Positions 36,096 to 46,980 of a stretch of DNA of 64,000 bases are shown here, one piece after another. The DNA comes from Silene conica (Eukaryota > Streptophyta > Magnoliopsida > Caryophyllales > Caryophyllaceae). The notes beneath the pieces were generated by a model. It saw only the letters and a program-made list of their open reading frames with translations. It was not told the origin of the DNA and did no database searches. A program made the translations under genes and the position numbers. The stretch covers positions 75,246,641 to 75,310,640 of the forward strand of contig CM055313.2 of NCBI GenBank assembly GCA_029255685.2, written 5' to 3'. Position 1 is the first letter of the stretch, and each line of letters begins with the position of its first letter.

Positions 36096-38205
36096 GTCCC
36101 TACCTATACCCATCTCCGGACTTTCGGTTGCCTTTGCTACCCCCACACCCCTTCCACCATTATACATAAACTAGCCCCTCGTGCTACCCCGTGTGTTTTC
36201 ATCAGCTACCCGTCTAACCACCGTGGATACAAATGCTTAGACTTGGTCTCTAGAAAAGTCATCATCGCTCGACATGTGACATTTGATGAGTCCTTTTTCC
36301 CTTTGCCAAAAACACAACAACCTTACCCTCATCATACCACTTTCTCGACAATGAGCCTTCCCCTTACGTGACCCATCACGTACTCCAACCAGAAACTAAG
36401 CAAACCGAGATCCCTCACACGACACACCACCAACTACTTTAACCCCCGGGCACCCTACCCCTCACGGGTTCCCTGCCCCTGACCCGCACACATCCCCCAC
36501 CTCTCCTACAACCGGGTCACCTCCCCTTGACCCACATTCCTCTCTTGATACTGCCAAACATGAATCAACCACTACGAGTCATCCCTCACCTCAAATGACG
36601 ACGCGTGTTCGACACGACATTTTTAAACCCAAACCTCTATTCGACTTACTACGACCACCATCTCACCTGTACCTAAGAGCCCCATAGATGCCCTTCACGA
36701 CCCTCACTGGAATCACGCCATGAAGGATGAATATGACGCGCTCATTAAGAATAAGACTTGGGTTCTTGTGCCCCGACCACCAAATGTCAATATAACTCGT
36801 TGTCTTTGGCTATTTAAACATAAATTCAAAGCTAACGGTGATTTGGAGCGATAGAAAGCTCGCCTTGTTGTTAATGGCAGATCTCAACAGGTGGGAGTTG
36901 ATTGTGATGAAACATTTAGTCCGGTTGTGAAATCTGCCACAATTCGGACTGTCCTGAGCCTTGCGGTGTCCAAAAATTGGTCAATTCATCAACTTGATAT
37001 CAAGAACGCTTTACTACATGGTCATCTTGCTGAGACGGTCTATATGCATCAACCACCCGATTTTCGGGACCGAACTCATCCTGATCATGTTTGTCTCCTC
37101 AAGAAGTCTCTTTATGGGCTCAAACAAGCACCCCGAGCTTGGTACCAACGGTTTGCTACCTATGTATCCACTATTGGTTTCATTCATAGCAAGTCCGATA
37201 ATTCGTTATTCATTTATCAAAATGGTACTCATATGGCCTACCTAATTCTTTACGTGGATATCATTATTCTTACTTCAACAACTACTAAGCTACGTGACAC
37301 CCTAATGGCTCTACTACGAACCGAGTTTGCTATGACGGATCTCGGACCCATTAATTACTTTCTTGGTGTTTCAGCGGTACGACATACCCATGGGCTTTTC
37401 TTACACCAAGGAAAGTATACAGATGACATAATTAGCCGTGCAAACATGTCTAATTGCAAGCCGGCCAAAACTCTCGTCGACACCAATGCAAAACTAAGTG
37501 CTACGAGCGGGAAACCGGTGACAGACCCGACTTTGTTTCGAAGCCTTATCGGGGCTCTTCAGTATTTAACCTTCACTCGCCCGGATATTTCATACGCGGT
37601 TCAACAAATCTTCCTCTTTATGCACGACCCCCGTGAAGCTCACCTTGCTGCACTCAAACGCATTATCCGCTACCTCCAGGGAACCCCATGGTACGGCCTG
37701 CACTTACGTAACTCTTCGACGTCCACCCTAACCGCATACACTGATGCAGATTGGAGTGGTTGTCCAGACTTTAGACGGTCCACCTCGGGCTACTGCGTAT
37801 ATCTTGGAGATAATTTAATCTCATGGTCCTCAAAACAACAAGCCACCGTGTCCCGATCAAGTGCCGAAGCCGAGTATCGCGGTGTAGCTAATGTCGTAGC
37901 TGAGTCATGTTGGCTCCGAAATTTGTTACTCGAACTTCATTCTCCAATTCAACAGGCCACGGTCGTGTATTGTGACAAAGTCTCGGCCATCTACCTATCA
38001 GGCAACCCCGTCAACCATCAGCGCACCAAGCACATAGAAATTGACATACATTTTGTTCGGGAAAAAGTCGCTATGGGACAAGTGAAAGTCTGCCACGTAC
38101 CTTCACGATAACAATATGCGGACATCTTCACCAAAGGTCTGCCGATAATACTGTTTAATGATTTTCGAGCCAGTCTCAGCATCCGTCCTCCTCCTGCTTC
38201 GACTG
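36096..38205 (+). pseudogene. Copia 2 reverse transcriptase and RNase H with altered catalytic motif
   Basis: The RT start (HDPHWNHAMKDEYDALI, then KTWVLVPRP) is followed by a TAG at 36852-36854 where copia proteins have Tyr (ERYKARLV). The frame is then open to 38109-38111. Motifs present: DETFSPVVK, HQLDIKNALLHG, GLKQAPRAWYQ. The catalytic site reads LILYVDIIIL, so the second Asp of the usual YVDD is replaced by Ile. RNase H is well kept (TRPDISYAV, AYTDADWSGCPD, SRSSAEAEYR), as is the C-terminal KHIEIDIHFVREKV. A TAA at 38109-38111 precedes YADIFTKGLP. The element cannot encode an active polymerase. Confidence 0.88.
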
Positions 38206-38213
38206 AGGGCGGG
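38205..38213 (+). other. Polypurine tract of copia 2
   Basis: GAGGGCGGG immediately before the 3' LTR. Confidence 0.75.
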
Positions 38214-38419
38214 TATTAGAATATCCCAATATTCTTGTATTAATTGTTAATATTCTTTTTCCTTATATTCCTTCTGTATAGTTACTCAAATCTTTGACTA
38301 GGCACAATCATAGGCTAGAATATCTCTCTGTTATCCTACCTAATTGTAATCTAGCTACTCTATATAAGGATATGTACATGAATAATATAATCAGGGAAAA
38401 TACATTACTTTCAGTTACA
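38214..38419 (+). repeat. 3' LTR of copia 2
   Basis: From TATTAGAATATCCC to TTCAGTTACA, placed by the polypurine tract and by the LTR-like end. A TATATAAGG box is present near 38361. No second copy in the window. Confidence 0.75.
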
Positions 38420-39172
38420 TTATTTAAACTAAATCACTAATTTCTTATCTAGTTTAAGTGATGGTTTTAGGTCAGATGGATGGTGGTTACTAAAATCTTA
38501 TTAGCCTAGGTTAGCTAATATTTTTGACATCGATCTTGATCAACAATGTGTAAGAATGTGACTCACGTTATTTCATGTGGATTACATGAATTAGTCTGGT
38601 AGTTCATGTTTTTCACATGAATTAGCCTGAAAGAGTCCGTATAAATTACACAAATGGACTAGGTTTAAAAAAATTCTTTCGTTCATCTTATCGAGATAAG
38701 CAATTTGATAAAAATAATATGTGGAAATCGGACACCCAAATACAAAGTTATGGTTGTTTAGAGTTTTATTGTTGTTTATCGTCACTTTTTATTCTTAATT
38801 TTGATAGTTGTTATTAACTAGTACAGATCTTGCGTAATGCATGCGTGGTATAATAAAAAAAACAAAACCTCGACATTAAAATTTCATCATTTACCATACA
38901 TATGATTGTTGTTAATTAATTTACTTTTAAAATGAAAAAATGGGGTTTAATGTTTGTTACGTTCACATATTTATATTTAATGTTCCAAAAGATTTTTTAC
39001 CTTTTTTTAAAAAAAATGGTTGATGTGACTTACTAAATCTCTATTATAAGAAGGAGAATTGTAAGCTTTTGTGCTTTATTTGGATTATTTATAGATATGA
39101 AAAACTCACACTATTCAAACACAAACAAAAGAAAATGGAAAATTATACAAGAAAGTAATATAAGGGCGTAAT
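38420..39172. other. Intergenic region
   Basis: AT-rich; no gene or repeat structure that I can define. Confidence 0.5.
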
Positions 39173-39406
39173 TAGACCTGGTAAGTTGATTCAACCCAAC
39201 TCAATACCCGAAACCGAATTGTCCCAACCAAAATGTTTATGTTGCAAAGTGATTATTATCCACAAATAACTCGATAGTAATTGCCTCGAAAATGACTCGA
39301 ACCCTATATGGCCCGACCTGACCTGAAGTCTAAAGACCCGAAATGACCTGACTCAAAATTGACTCGAACTGAACCCGATCCAAAATTGACCCGTTTGTCA
39401 GGTCTA
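39173..39406. mobile_element. Short hAT-type element, right edge interrupted by the gypsy insertion
   Basis: Starts TAGACCTGGTAAGTTG and ends GTTTGTCAGGTCTA, the same terminal class as at 17231. The interior is rich in GACCCG/CCCGAC words. Its left 8-bp flank is GGCGTAAT. The corresponding right flank is split: GAT at 39407-39409, then the gypsy element, and after it the flank reads GATGTAAT at 49892-49899, matching 6 of 8. Confidence 0.75.
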
Positions 39407-40374
39407 GATTGTAACATCCCGTATTTTCGTAAAATCTATTTTTGGCGTTTTAAATTATTTTAAGTAATAAAATAATATTTTAATGATTTATTGTGAAAGA
39501 TTTTAATTTAATTAGTAAGATCCGTCTTAAGAACCTTAAGTCCTTAAGACGAATACAAACTTGGTAAGCTAAGGTTAAGTTCCCAACTTAAATATCCGTT
39601 CAAGTATCCTAACCCGTTTCATTTATTACGGAAAGGACACTTACTTAAACCCCAAAAATCACATATGTCGACATTTATTCATCTCCTTCAACTCTTTCCA
39701 CTGTAAACACAATTCTCTTAAAACCTCCATTTTATTCATCTTCTTTTGATCATTTCTCCATCATCCGTTCATCAAATCGAGGTAACAATAAAATTTTCGG
39801 AATCCTCAACAAATTTCCAAGCCATCTATCACTTTCGTTTTTTAAATCCTTAACTTCGAAATTTGGCCTGTTTTGCATAAATTTCGTTTTCACTCCGTTA
39901 ACATCGTTTTTCGTGCTTGTAGGCGTGGGCTTGGACAACCCGGACATTGATAGCTTCGTGGTAGAGGAGGATCTTTAGCCGGAGTGCATTTAAGGTGACG
40001 ATAATGAGAAACTCGGCCTTAATGTGAATATTAGCAAGTTTTGTTTTGTTCTTATGTTTGTTTCTGATTTTTGTTAATGTTTAATAATCAAAGGACTTAG
40101 TATCATGTTTAGGATTGTTCTTATATGAAAAATTCATGCTTGGTGATGTTGTTATATGTTCTTAAGCTTATTTTCAGTTTTTCACAAGTTAAGACGGATA
40201 CTTGATATAATCGTTTGAGGATTGTTATGGGATTTGTTTGCTGATAGATAATGATTTTAGATGATTCATGATGTTGGGTAAATCTTACATGTAGCAATTT
40301 TTAAAGTTTGTATGTCGAATTGTTGAATTTTATGTAGGCTGAGAAATGCGTTTTTGCGTATCAGGCTCTCTGAG

Positions 40375-40730
40375 CCGGTCGACCGGCTGGGAGCGCTTCT
40401 AGGGTGATTTTGCGTATTTTGTAGAAATAAGGCTTGGGACTGCCAGCCGGCCGACCGGCTGCCTGCCGACCGGCTGGTGGTCTCCTTGTGTTGTTTGTGT
40501 TTTGCGAAAACCATAGGAAGAAGAGAGCCCAGCCGGCAGACCGGCCGCCTGCCAGCCGGCTGGGAGTACATGTGGGGTGGTTTGCGAGTTTGGAAAGGCT
40601 AAGGGAATGGGTTCCCAGCCGGCCGACCGGCTGCCTGCCGACCGGCTGGGAGTCCCTTTGTGTTGTTCTTTGTTTTAAGAAGAAAGGAGGCTGAGTGGAT
40701 CACCATTCACCAGCCGGCCGACCGGCTAGG
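40375..40730 (+). repeat. GC-rich palindromic modules in the gypsy LTR
   Basis: Words of the type GCCGGCCGACCGGC recur at several places, often doubled with a GCCTGCC linker. The same cluster in the other LTR is at about 47939-48310 but with different numbers of modules at three of the sites. Confidence 0.85.
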
Positions 40731-41030
40731 GATCCCTGTAGGCTGTTTTTGTTGTAATTCGCGTATAACTTTCAAACGATTGTTCGGTTTTGATTGAAAC
40801 TCGTTTTGCGTACCCTTGATATGTATTTGAGGTTCCCGGAGGATGGGCGACACTATATTGAGTTTGGGAATGGAGTGAGGATAGAGACCCCCCGGTCGAG
40901 TAACCGAAAGGAAAACCGGCTCTCCCTCAACTTAGTTCCCGGGGTCAATTAGGTGTTGATTAGAAGTTAAAAGTAGAACTATAGTTTAGTTCATAGACTT
41001 TGATGATGTTGAATTGATGCGTATTAAGTT

Positions 41031-41582
41031 ATGCCTTAAGCTGGCCTCTGAACTTAATACGTGAGTTGTTTGTCATATATGGGGATATGCCTTAAGCTGG
41101 CCTCTGAGCCATATATGTGTATGTTTGTCGTGTTTGGGACATGCCTTAAGCTGGCCTCTGAGTCCAGACATGTTTGATAGTGATCGCGTTGGAACATGCC
41201 TTAAGTTGGCCTCTGAGTCTGACGAGTAGAGCAGCTGCACAACGGGGTAGCTAAGGAACTGACACCTTGCCCGGAGTGCAGATGTTTGGTGCTAGGACAT
41301 GCCTTAAGCTGGCCTCTGAGTCTAGTACCTTGTGATGTGGTGAAGGGACATGCCTTAAGCTGGCCTCTGAGTCCTTTACTTTTGGATGCTAGTCTATGCC
41401 TTAAGTTGGCCGTTGAGTCTAGTGTCTTGCTGATTGGCGGGTCCATGCCTTAAGTTGGCCTCTGAGTCCTTGCGTGCTGAATGTTTTGGTGTTTAGGTTA
41501 TGTCTTAAGTTGACCGCTGAACCTTTACATTTGCTGATTGTTTAGTATTAGGTTATGTCTTAAGTTGACCGCTGAACCTTTT
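41031..41582 (+). repeat. Ten-copy minisatellite ATGCCTTAAGCTGGCCTCTG in the gypsy LTR
   Basis: About ten copies spaced 45-60 bases apart (one gap near 100). The first copies read CTTAAGCTGGCCTCTGAG; the last two have drifted to GTCTTAAGTTGACCGCTGAA. The words between copies are mirrored around each core, for example ACTTAATACG-like pieces on both sides. The 3' LTR has the same set at 48609-49160. Confidence 0.9.
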
Positions 41583-42313
41583 ACTTGCTGAATTTATCTG
41601 CTTGCCTTGAGTTGGTATGTGTCAGATATAGATATTGATAATGATGGGTGAATGAATGTTTGTTTGAGCTATGGTTTGATCATCCAAGGCATTGGATGAC
41701 TCTTAGTTCGGTTTCATAAATAGTTGGATTGAAAGACCCCCGACTGGGTAACCAGTAGGGAAACCGGCTCTCCTTCCTAACGGTTTATGAAGTTGGTTGA
41801 GAGCCGTGCACTAGAGTTGCATGATAGTATGAGATCAGTTGATGAGATGTTTATGCTTCACATGTTGATATATGTTGGAGTATTCTGTATTGCTTTATGT
41901 GTTACGTGTTGTCACAAAAGGTGGCTAGGAGAACTCTAGTCACTCCCCACTGATTGTGGCGTACATGTTTTCATGTATGTAGGTACATGCAGGTTGGAGC
42001 GGGGTTCACGAGAGGGCTAGCGAGTGATGATCCTTCATCATACGACTTACACTTTTATCGCCTAGCTAGACTCTTAGTCTCTTTTGATACAGTTTTTGGT
42101 TGGTGCCTGTAGGGATGTTCCATCCCAAGCTGATGTACATATTTGCTTTTGATACTTAGAACTGTTACTTATCTATTTTGTTTTATTTCAGTTTCAGTTT
42201 CCGTTTCAGTTTAATTCTTCTCACATGTTGTTTACTTTAAAAAGTTTTAATGCCGCTGCATTTTTGGTACTTTTGTATGTTTATATTTCCGCTTTCGCGA
42301 GGGGTTTTACAGT

Positions 42314-42325
42314 TGGTATCAGAGC
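42314..42325 (+). other. Primer binding site of the gypsy element
   Basis: TGGTATCAGAGC two bases after the 5' LTR, complementary to initiator tRNA-Met. Confidence 0.92.
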
Positions 42326-42478
42326 ATTATTGCTCCCGACGCACTCATGTGACCCCCAACCTTAACTTGACCAAATAAGCAAATAATGAATGAGAGATGG
42401 GGTATTTCTAAGGATTTATTTTGTAGTTTAATTGTGATTGCTAATTGCTAAGCTAATACTTGTTTTCTCTTTTGAAGG

Positions 42479-45400
42479 ATGGTGAGACCCACGGCTGCTG
42501 ATAACATTATGTTGCAAGCAATTCATCACTTGCTTGAGACCCAGAGACAGCAAGCAGGGAATGCTCCACCTCCTCCACCGCCAGGCAACGAGGCTAATCG
42601 TCCTGGTAGTTTCTCGTGGATAGCTTCGCAGATGTCCCGTAGCCATGTGAAGACCTACGGTGGCGAGGTTGATCCGGTAGCTCTTACCGAGTGGTTCAGG
42701 GAGATGGAAAAGAGCTTTACTATGTATTCGGTGGGTAGAGAAGATAGAGTGCGGCTAGCCACTCACTTTCTTACCCTTGAGGCCGATAGGTGCTGGGCGT
42801 TGACCGGACCGACTTTCACTCTTGATCCTTTGTTCGATTGGGAGGCTTTTAAGGATAAGCTCGAGACGAGGTTTTATCCTAAAGAGCTCAGATCACAGTG
42901 ACTCAAAGAATTCATGGATTTGAAGCAAGGCAAGATGTCAGTTCAGGAGTTTACAGACCGATTCAACCAACTTGCTCATTTCGCATCGAGGTTTGTCAGA
43001 GATGAGGCTGAGAGAGTCTACTTTTACCGTGGGAAGCTAGGACCGCGCATCGAGAGTATGGTTCGACGTGACTCGACTTCTTTTGTGGAGGTATATGATG
43101 ATGCTATTTGGGCCAAGAGTTCTATTCGTGCCATAGATGCCGAGACCCGAGCTGCTACTTCTAGTGTGACTCCTCACCAGAGATCAGTGTACCAGGGGAA
43201 GAGACCGTTTGTTCCTTCTACTTCTTCGCCTTCTTCTCAGAAGAAGCGGTTTGAGAGGTTCTCTGCTCCGGTTACTAAGACCATTGTTCACACCGACACA
43301 GCTGCTAGTGTTTGCCACCGTTGTGGTAAACCTTCTCATCCGGGTTTTGACTGTTTCAAGAATGCTTTCAAGTGCTACACTTGCAATGGATTTGGGCATA
43401 AGTCTTATGAGTGTCCTGAGAGGAACACCGCACTTGGCAAGGCTGCCACTGCTGCTGCAGCGACTAGAGGAGGAAATCCTAAAGGGAAGATTTTCGTGAT
43501 GACTAGGGCTGAGGCTGAGGCTCATCCAGACATTGTTGCCGGTATCTTTTCTGTTCTTGGGGCTGAGTGCCTTATTTTGTTCGATACTGGAGCTTCTTTA
43601 TCATTTATATCGACTCAGTTCGCAGACCGTTTAGCTCTTGAGTCTTCATTGGTTGAGGAGACTTCTATTTCCTTGCCTTCTGGAGACGTATTTTCTTGCT
43701 CATCTTCCCATAGGGATGTTCCTATTATTATTGGTCAAGCCACATTTCCAGCGGACTTACTGAGATTTTTTCTCCAGGAGTTTGACATTATCCTCGGTAT
43801 GGATTGGTTTTCGCGATACCATGCTCGCTTCGAGTGTCGCGACCAGAAAATCTGCTTGAGGAGTTCTTCAGGAGTTCGTGTTTCCTATAGGGGAACTCGC
43901 CCTAAAAAGGGTGTTCGTGTTATCTCTTCGATGAAAGCATCTCATCTTCTTAGGAAGGGTTGCCAAGCCTTCCTGTGTGTTGTTGCAGCTGCTAAGCCAT
44001 CGCTACCGAAGCTTGAGGATGTAGCCATTGTTCGTGAGTATCCAGATGTTTTCCTAGATGACTTGCCAGGGATACCGCCAGAGAGATATGTGGAGTTTAC
44101 AATTGAGCTTGTTCCAGGTACCGGACCGATTTCCAAAGCTCCTTACCGTATGGCTCCGCCAGAGTTGAAAGAATTGAAGCAGCAATTGGAAGAGATGATC
44201 GAGAAAGGATTCATTAGACCGAGTGCTTCTCCGTGGGGTGCTGCAGTTTTGTTCGTTAAGAAGAAAGATGGTTCCATGAGACTTTGCATCGACTATAGAG
44301 AGTTGAACCGATTGACCGTGAAGAACAGATATCCCTTACCTAGGATAGATGATTTGTTTGATCAGTTGAGAGGTGCTTCTAGGTTTTCTAAGATTGATCT
44401 TCGATCGGGTTATCATCAGATGCCAGTGAGAGAGACTGATATTGTGAAGACTGATTTTCGTACCAGATATGGGCATTTTGAGTTCGTGGTTATGCCTTTT
44501 GGGTTGACTAATGCACCTGCTATCTTCATGGATCAGATGAACCGCACCTTTAGTGAGTATCTTGACACTTGTGTTGTGGTGTTTATCGATGATATCCTCA
44601 TTTACTCTAAGACCGATGAGGAGCATGCTGAGCATCTTAGATTGATTCTTGGGATTTTACGTCGACAGAAGTGGTTCGCGAAGTTCTCTAAGTGTGAATT
44701 TTGGCTATCTAAGGTTGCATTTATTGGACATGTGATATCTAGTGAGGGAGTTATGGTTGATCCCGCGAAGATTGAGGTTGTTGTTGATTGGGAGAGTCCC
44801 AAAGATGTTGGAGAGATCCGTAGTTTCCTTGGATTGGCTGGTTATTATCGTAGATTTGTTGAGGGTTTCTCTAGGTTAGCTCGCCCGATGACTCAGTTAC
44901 TGAAGAAGGAAGCTAACTTTGTGTGGACAGACAAGTGTGAGAGCTCTTTCCAGGAATTGAAGACTAGGTTGACTTCCGCTCCTATACTTGCTTTGCCAGA
45001 GATTGGAGTTGACTTTGATGTGTATTGTGATGCTTCGATGTTAGGGCTTGGATGTGTGTTGATGCAGAGTGGTAAGGTGATAGCTTACTCATCTAGACAG
45101 TTACGAGTTCACGAGGTGAACTATCCGACACATGATCTTGAGTTAGCTGCAGTTGTTCATGCCTTGAAGATGTGGCGTCATTACTTGATTGGATCTCATT
45201 GTCGCATTTTCACGGATCACAAGAGCCTTAAGTACATTTTCACCCAGAAAGACCTTAATATGCGACAGAGACGTTGGCTAGAGTTGGTTAAGGATTATGA
45301 CATTGAGTTATTGTATCATGAGGGAAAAGCCAATGTAGTTGCTGATGCGCTTAGCCGCAAGACTTCTCATTCGATGTGTGCCATGCGAGTGTTGCCCGAT

Positions 45401-46918
45401 GAGTTGTGTTCCGAGTTTCGGAAGTTGAGATTAGAGATGGTGGGTAGTGGTTTTGATTGGTTAGCTGCTATGACTGTCGAGCTGTCTTTATATTGGGAGA
45501 TTCGTCAGGGTTTGCCGACAGATGCTGATTTCAAGAGGTTTGAAGCCAAGATTGCGAGAGGTGATGCTCCAGACTTAGTTATTGATGCTGATGGTTTCCT
45601 TAGATTCCGTGGTAGGATGTATGTCCCCGATATGCCAGACTTGAGGAAGAGGGTGCTTGATGAGGCTCACTTGTCACCGTATTCAGTTCATCCAGGAGGA
45701 GAGAAGATGCACAAGGATTTGAGACTTATGTTTTGGTGGCCTGGTATGAAGAGAGAGATCTTGGATTACGTTAGTAGGTGCTTGACTTGTCAGCAAGTCA
45801 AGATAGAGCATAGGAGGCCAGGTGGTTTACTGCAGCCGCTTCCCGTTCCTCAGTGGAAGTGGGAGTGTATATCTATGGACTTTGTGACGGCTTTGCCTAA
45901 GACTGTGGGAGGCAAAGACGCGATTTGGGTTATTGTGGACCGACTGACTAAGTGTGCCAGATTCGTGCCGATCAGAGAGACATGGGACATGGATCGATTA
46001 GCGAGGGCTTATATTGCTGAGATAGTCCGCTATCATGGCGTGCCGAGAGAGATCGTATCAGACTGTGATCCTCGTTTTTGCTCCAGATTCTGGAAGGCCT
46101 TGCAGGAGGCTATGGGTAGCCGTTTGTTGATGAGTACCGCTTTTCGTGCCGCGACCGATGGGCAATCCGAGAGGACCATACATACACTAGAGGATTTGCT
46201 CCGCGCTTGTGCCCTCGATTTTCATAGTTCTTGGGAGCAGTGTTTGCCATTGGTAGAGTTTTCTTACAACAACAGTTAACATTCTTCCATTGGTATGGCT
46301 CCGTACGAGGCTCTTTACGGGAGGAAGTGTCGTAGCCTGATCTGATGGGATCAGGCGAGCGACGTGCACGACCTTGGACCTGACCAGCTAGCTGAGACCA
46401 TTGACCGTGTACAGCTCATTAGGAATAGGATGAAGGCCGCTCAGGACCGGCAGAAGTTCTATGCTGATGTCCGTCGTAGACCCTTAGAGTTTGAGGAGGG
46501 TGACAGTGTCTTCTTGAGTGTGTCTCCAATGAAGGGCGTCAAAAGGTTTGGCGTTAAGGGCAAGCTGAGCCCTAAGTATATCGGACCTTTTGTGATCATG
46601 AAGAAGATTGGCGCCGTAGCTTACCGTTTGGACTTGCCTCCTAGTTTGGGCAAGGTCCATAACGTCTTTCACGTTTCCCAGCTCCTCAGATATGTTAGTG
46701 ATCCGAGTCATGTACTGCATAGAGAGATCGAGAACCTGGAGCTGAGTCTTGCCTTCGAGGAGCGTCCAGTGAAGATCCTTGACCGACAGGAGATGAAGCT
46801 TAGGAGCAAGGTGGTGCCCTTGGTGAAGATTCTATGGCGTTGCGGTGATGTCGAGGAGCAGACATGGGAGACCGAGGCATCGATGCGTGCTGCGCATCCC
46901 TTCTTATTCGATTGAGGT
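42479..46918 (+). pseudogene. Gypsy gag-pol polyprotein with three premature stops
   Basis: Starts at ATG 42479 (MVRPTAADNIMLQAIHHLL). Gag covers about residues 60-250. Two CCHC zinc knuckles follow ([14 protein letters not shown] and [14 protein letters not shown]). The protease site is [10 protein letters not shown], and RT has LCIDYRELN and the catalytic [11 protein letters not shown]. RNase H has [13 protein letters not shown] and [15 protein letters not shown]. Integrase has a zinc-binding [11 protein letters not shown] with CLTCQQVK and a core with [15 protein letters not shown] and DGQSERT. The end has GPFVIMKKIGAVAYRL and a chromodomain-like VPLVKILWRCGDVEEQTWE. Premature stops are TGA 42899-42901 after gag KELRSQ, TAA 46277-46279 in integrase after FSYNNS, and TGA 46342-46344 shortly after GRKCRS. 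All three are single-base events; no frameshift is needed. The natural stop is at about 46913-46915. Confidence 0.94.
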
Positions 46919-46966
46919 ATAGTATATAGATTTATATCCGTTCGAGTTTCGAGGACGAAACTTTTT

Positions 46967-46980
46967 GAAGTTGGGGTGAT
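46967..46980 (+). other. Polypurine tract of the gypsy element
   Basis: GAAGTTGGGGTGAT directly before the 3' LTR, the usual form in this chromovirus group. Confidence 0.85.

Larger units (their letters stand above)
34590..38419 (+). mobile_element. Ty1/copia retrotransposon 2, 5'-truncated
   Basis: Starts inside gag, without 5' LTR, primer binding site or gag N-terminus, and ends with a 3' LTR. Domain order is copia type. It is a different family from copia 1: the LTR (206 bp, starting TATTAGAATATCCC) and the protein sequences differ. The gag remnant is Gly/Asn-rich (GGGSNNNYRGKGNSGG). The left breakpoint is only approximate. Confidence 0.85.
39410..42311 (+). repeat. 5' LTR of the gypsy element
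   Basis: 2902 bp. Contains a cluster of CAGCCGGCCGACCGGCTG-like palindromes (about 40375-40730) and a ten-copy CTTAAG-centred minisatellite (41031-41582). Confidence 0.95.

Noticed and set aside
43184..43525. Minus-strand and alternate-frame reading within gypsy gag
   Set aside because: Shadows of the zinc-knuckle region coding on the plus strand.
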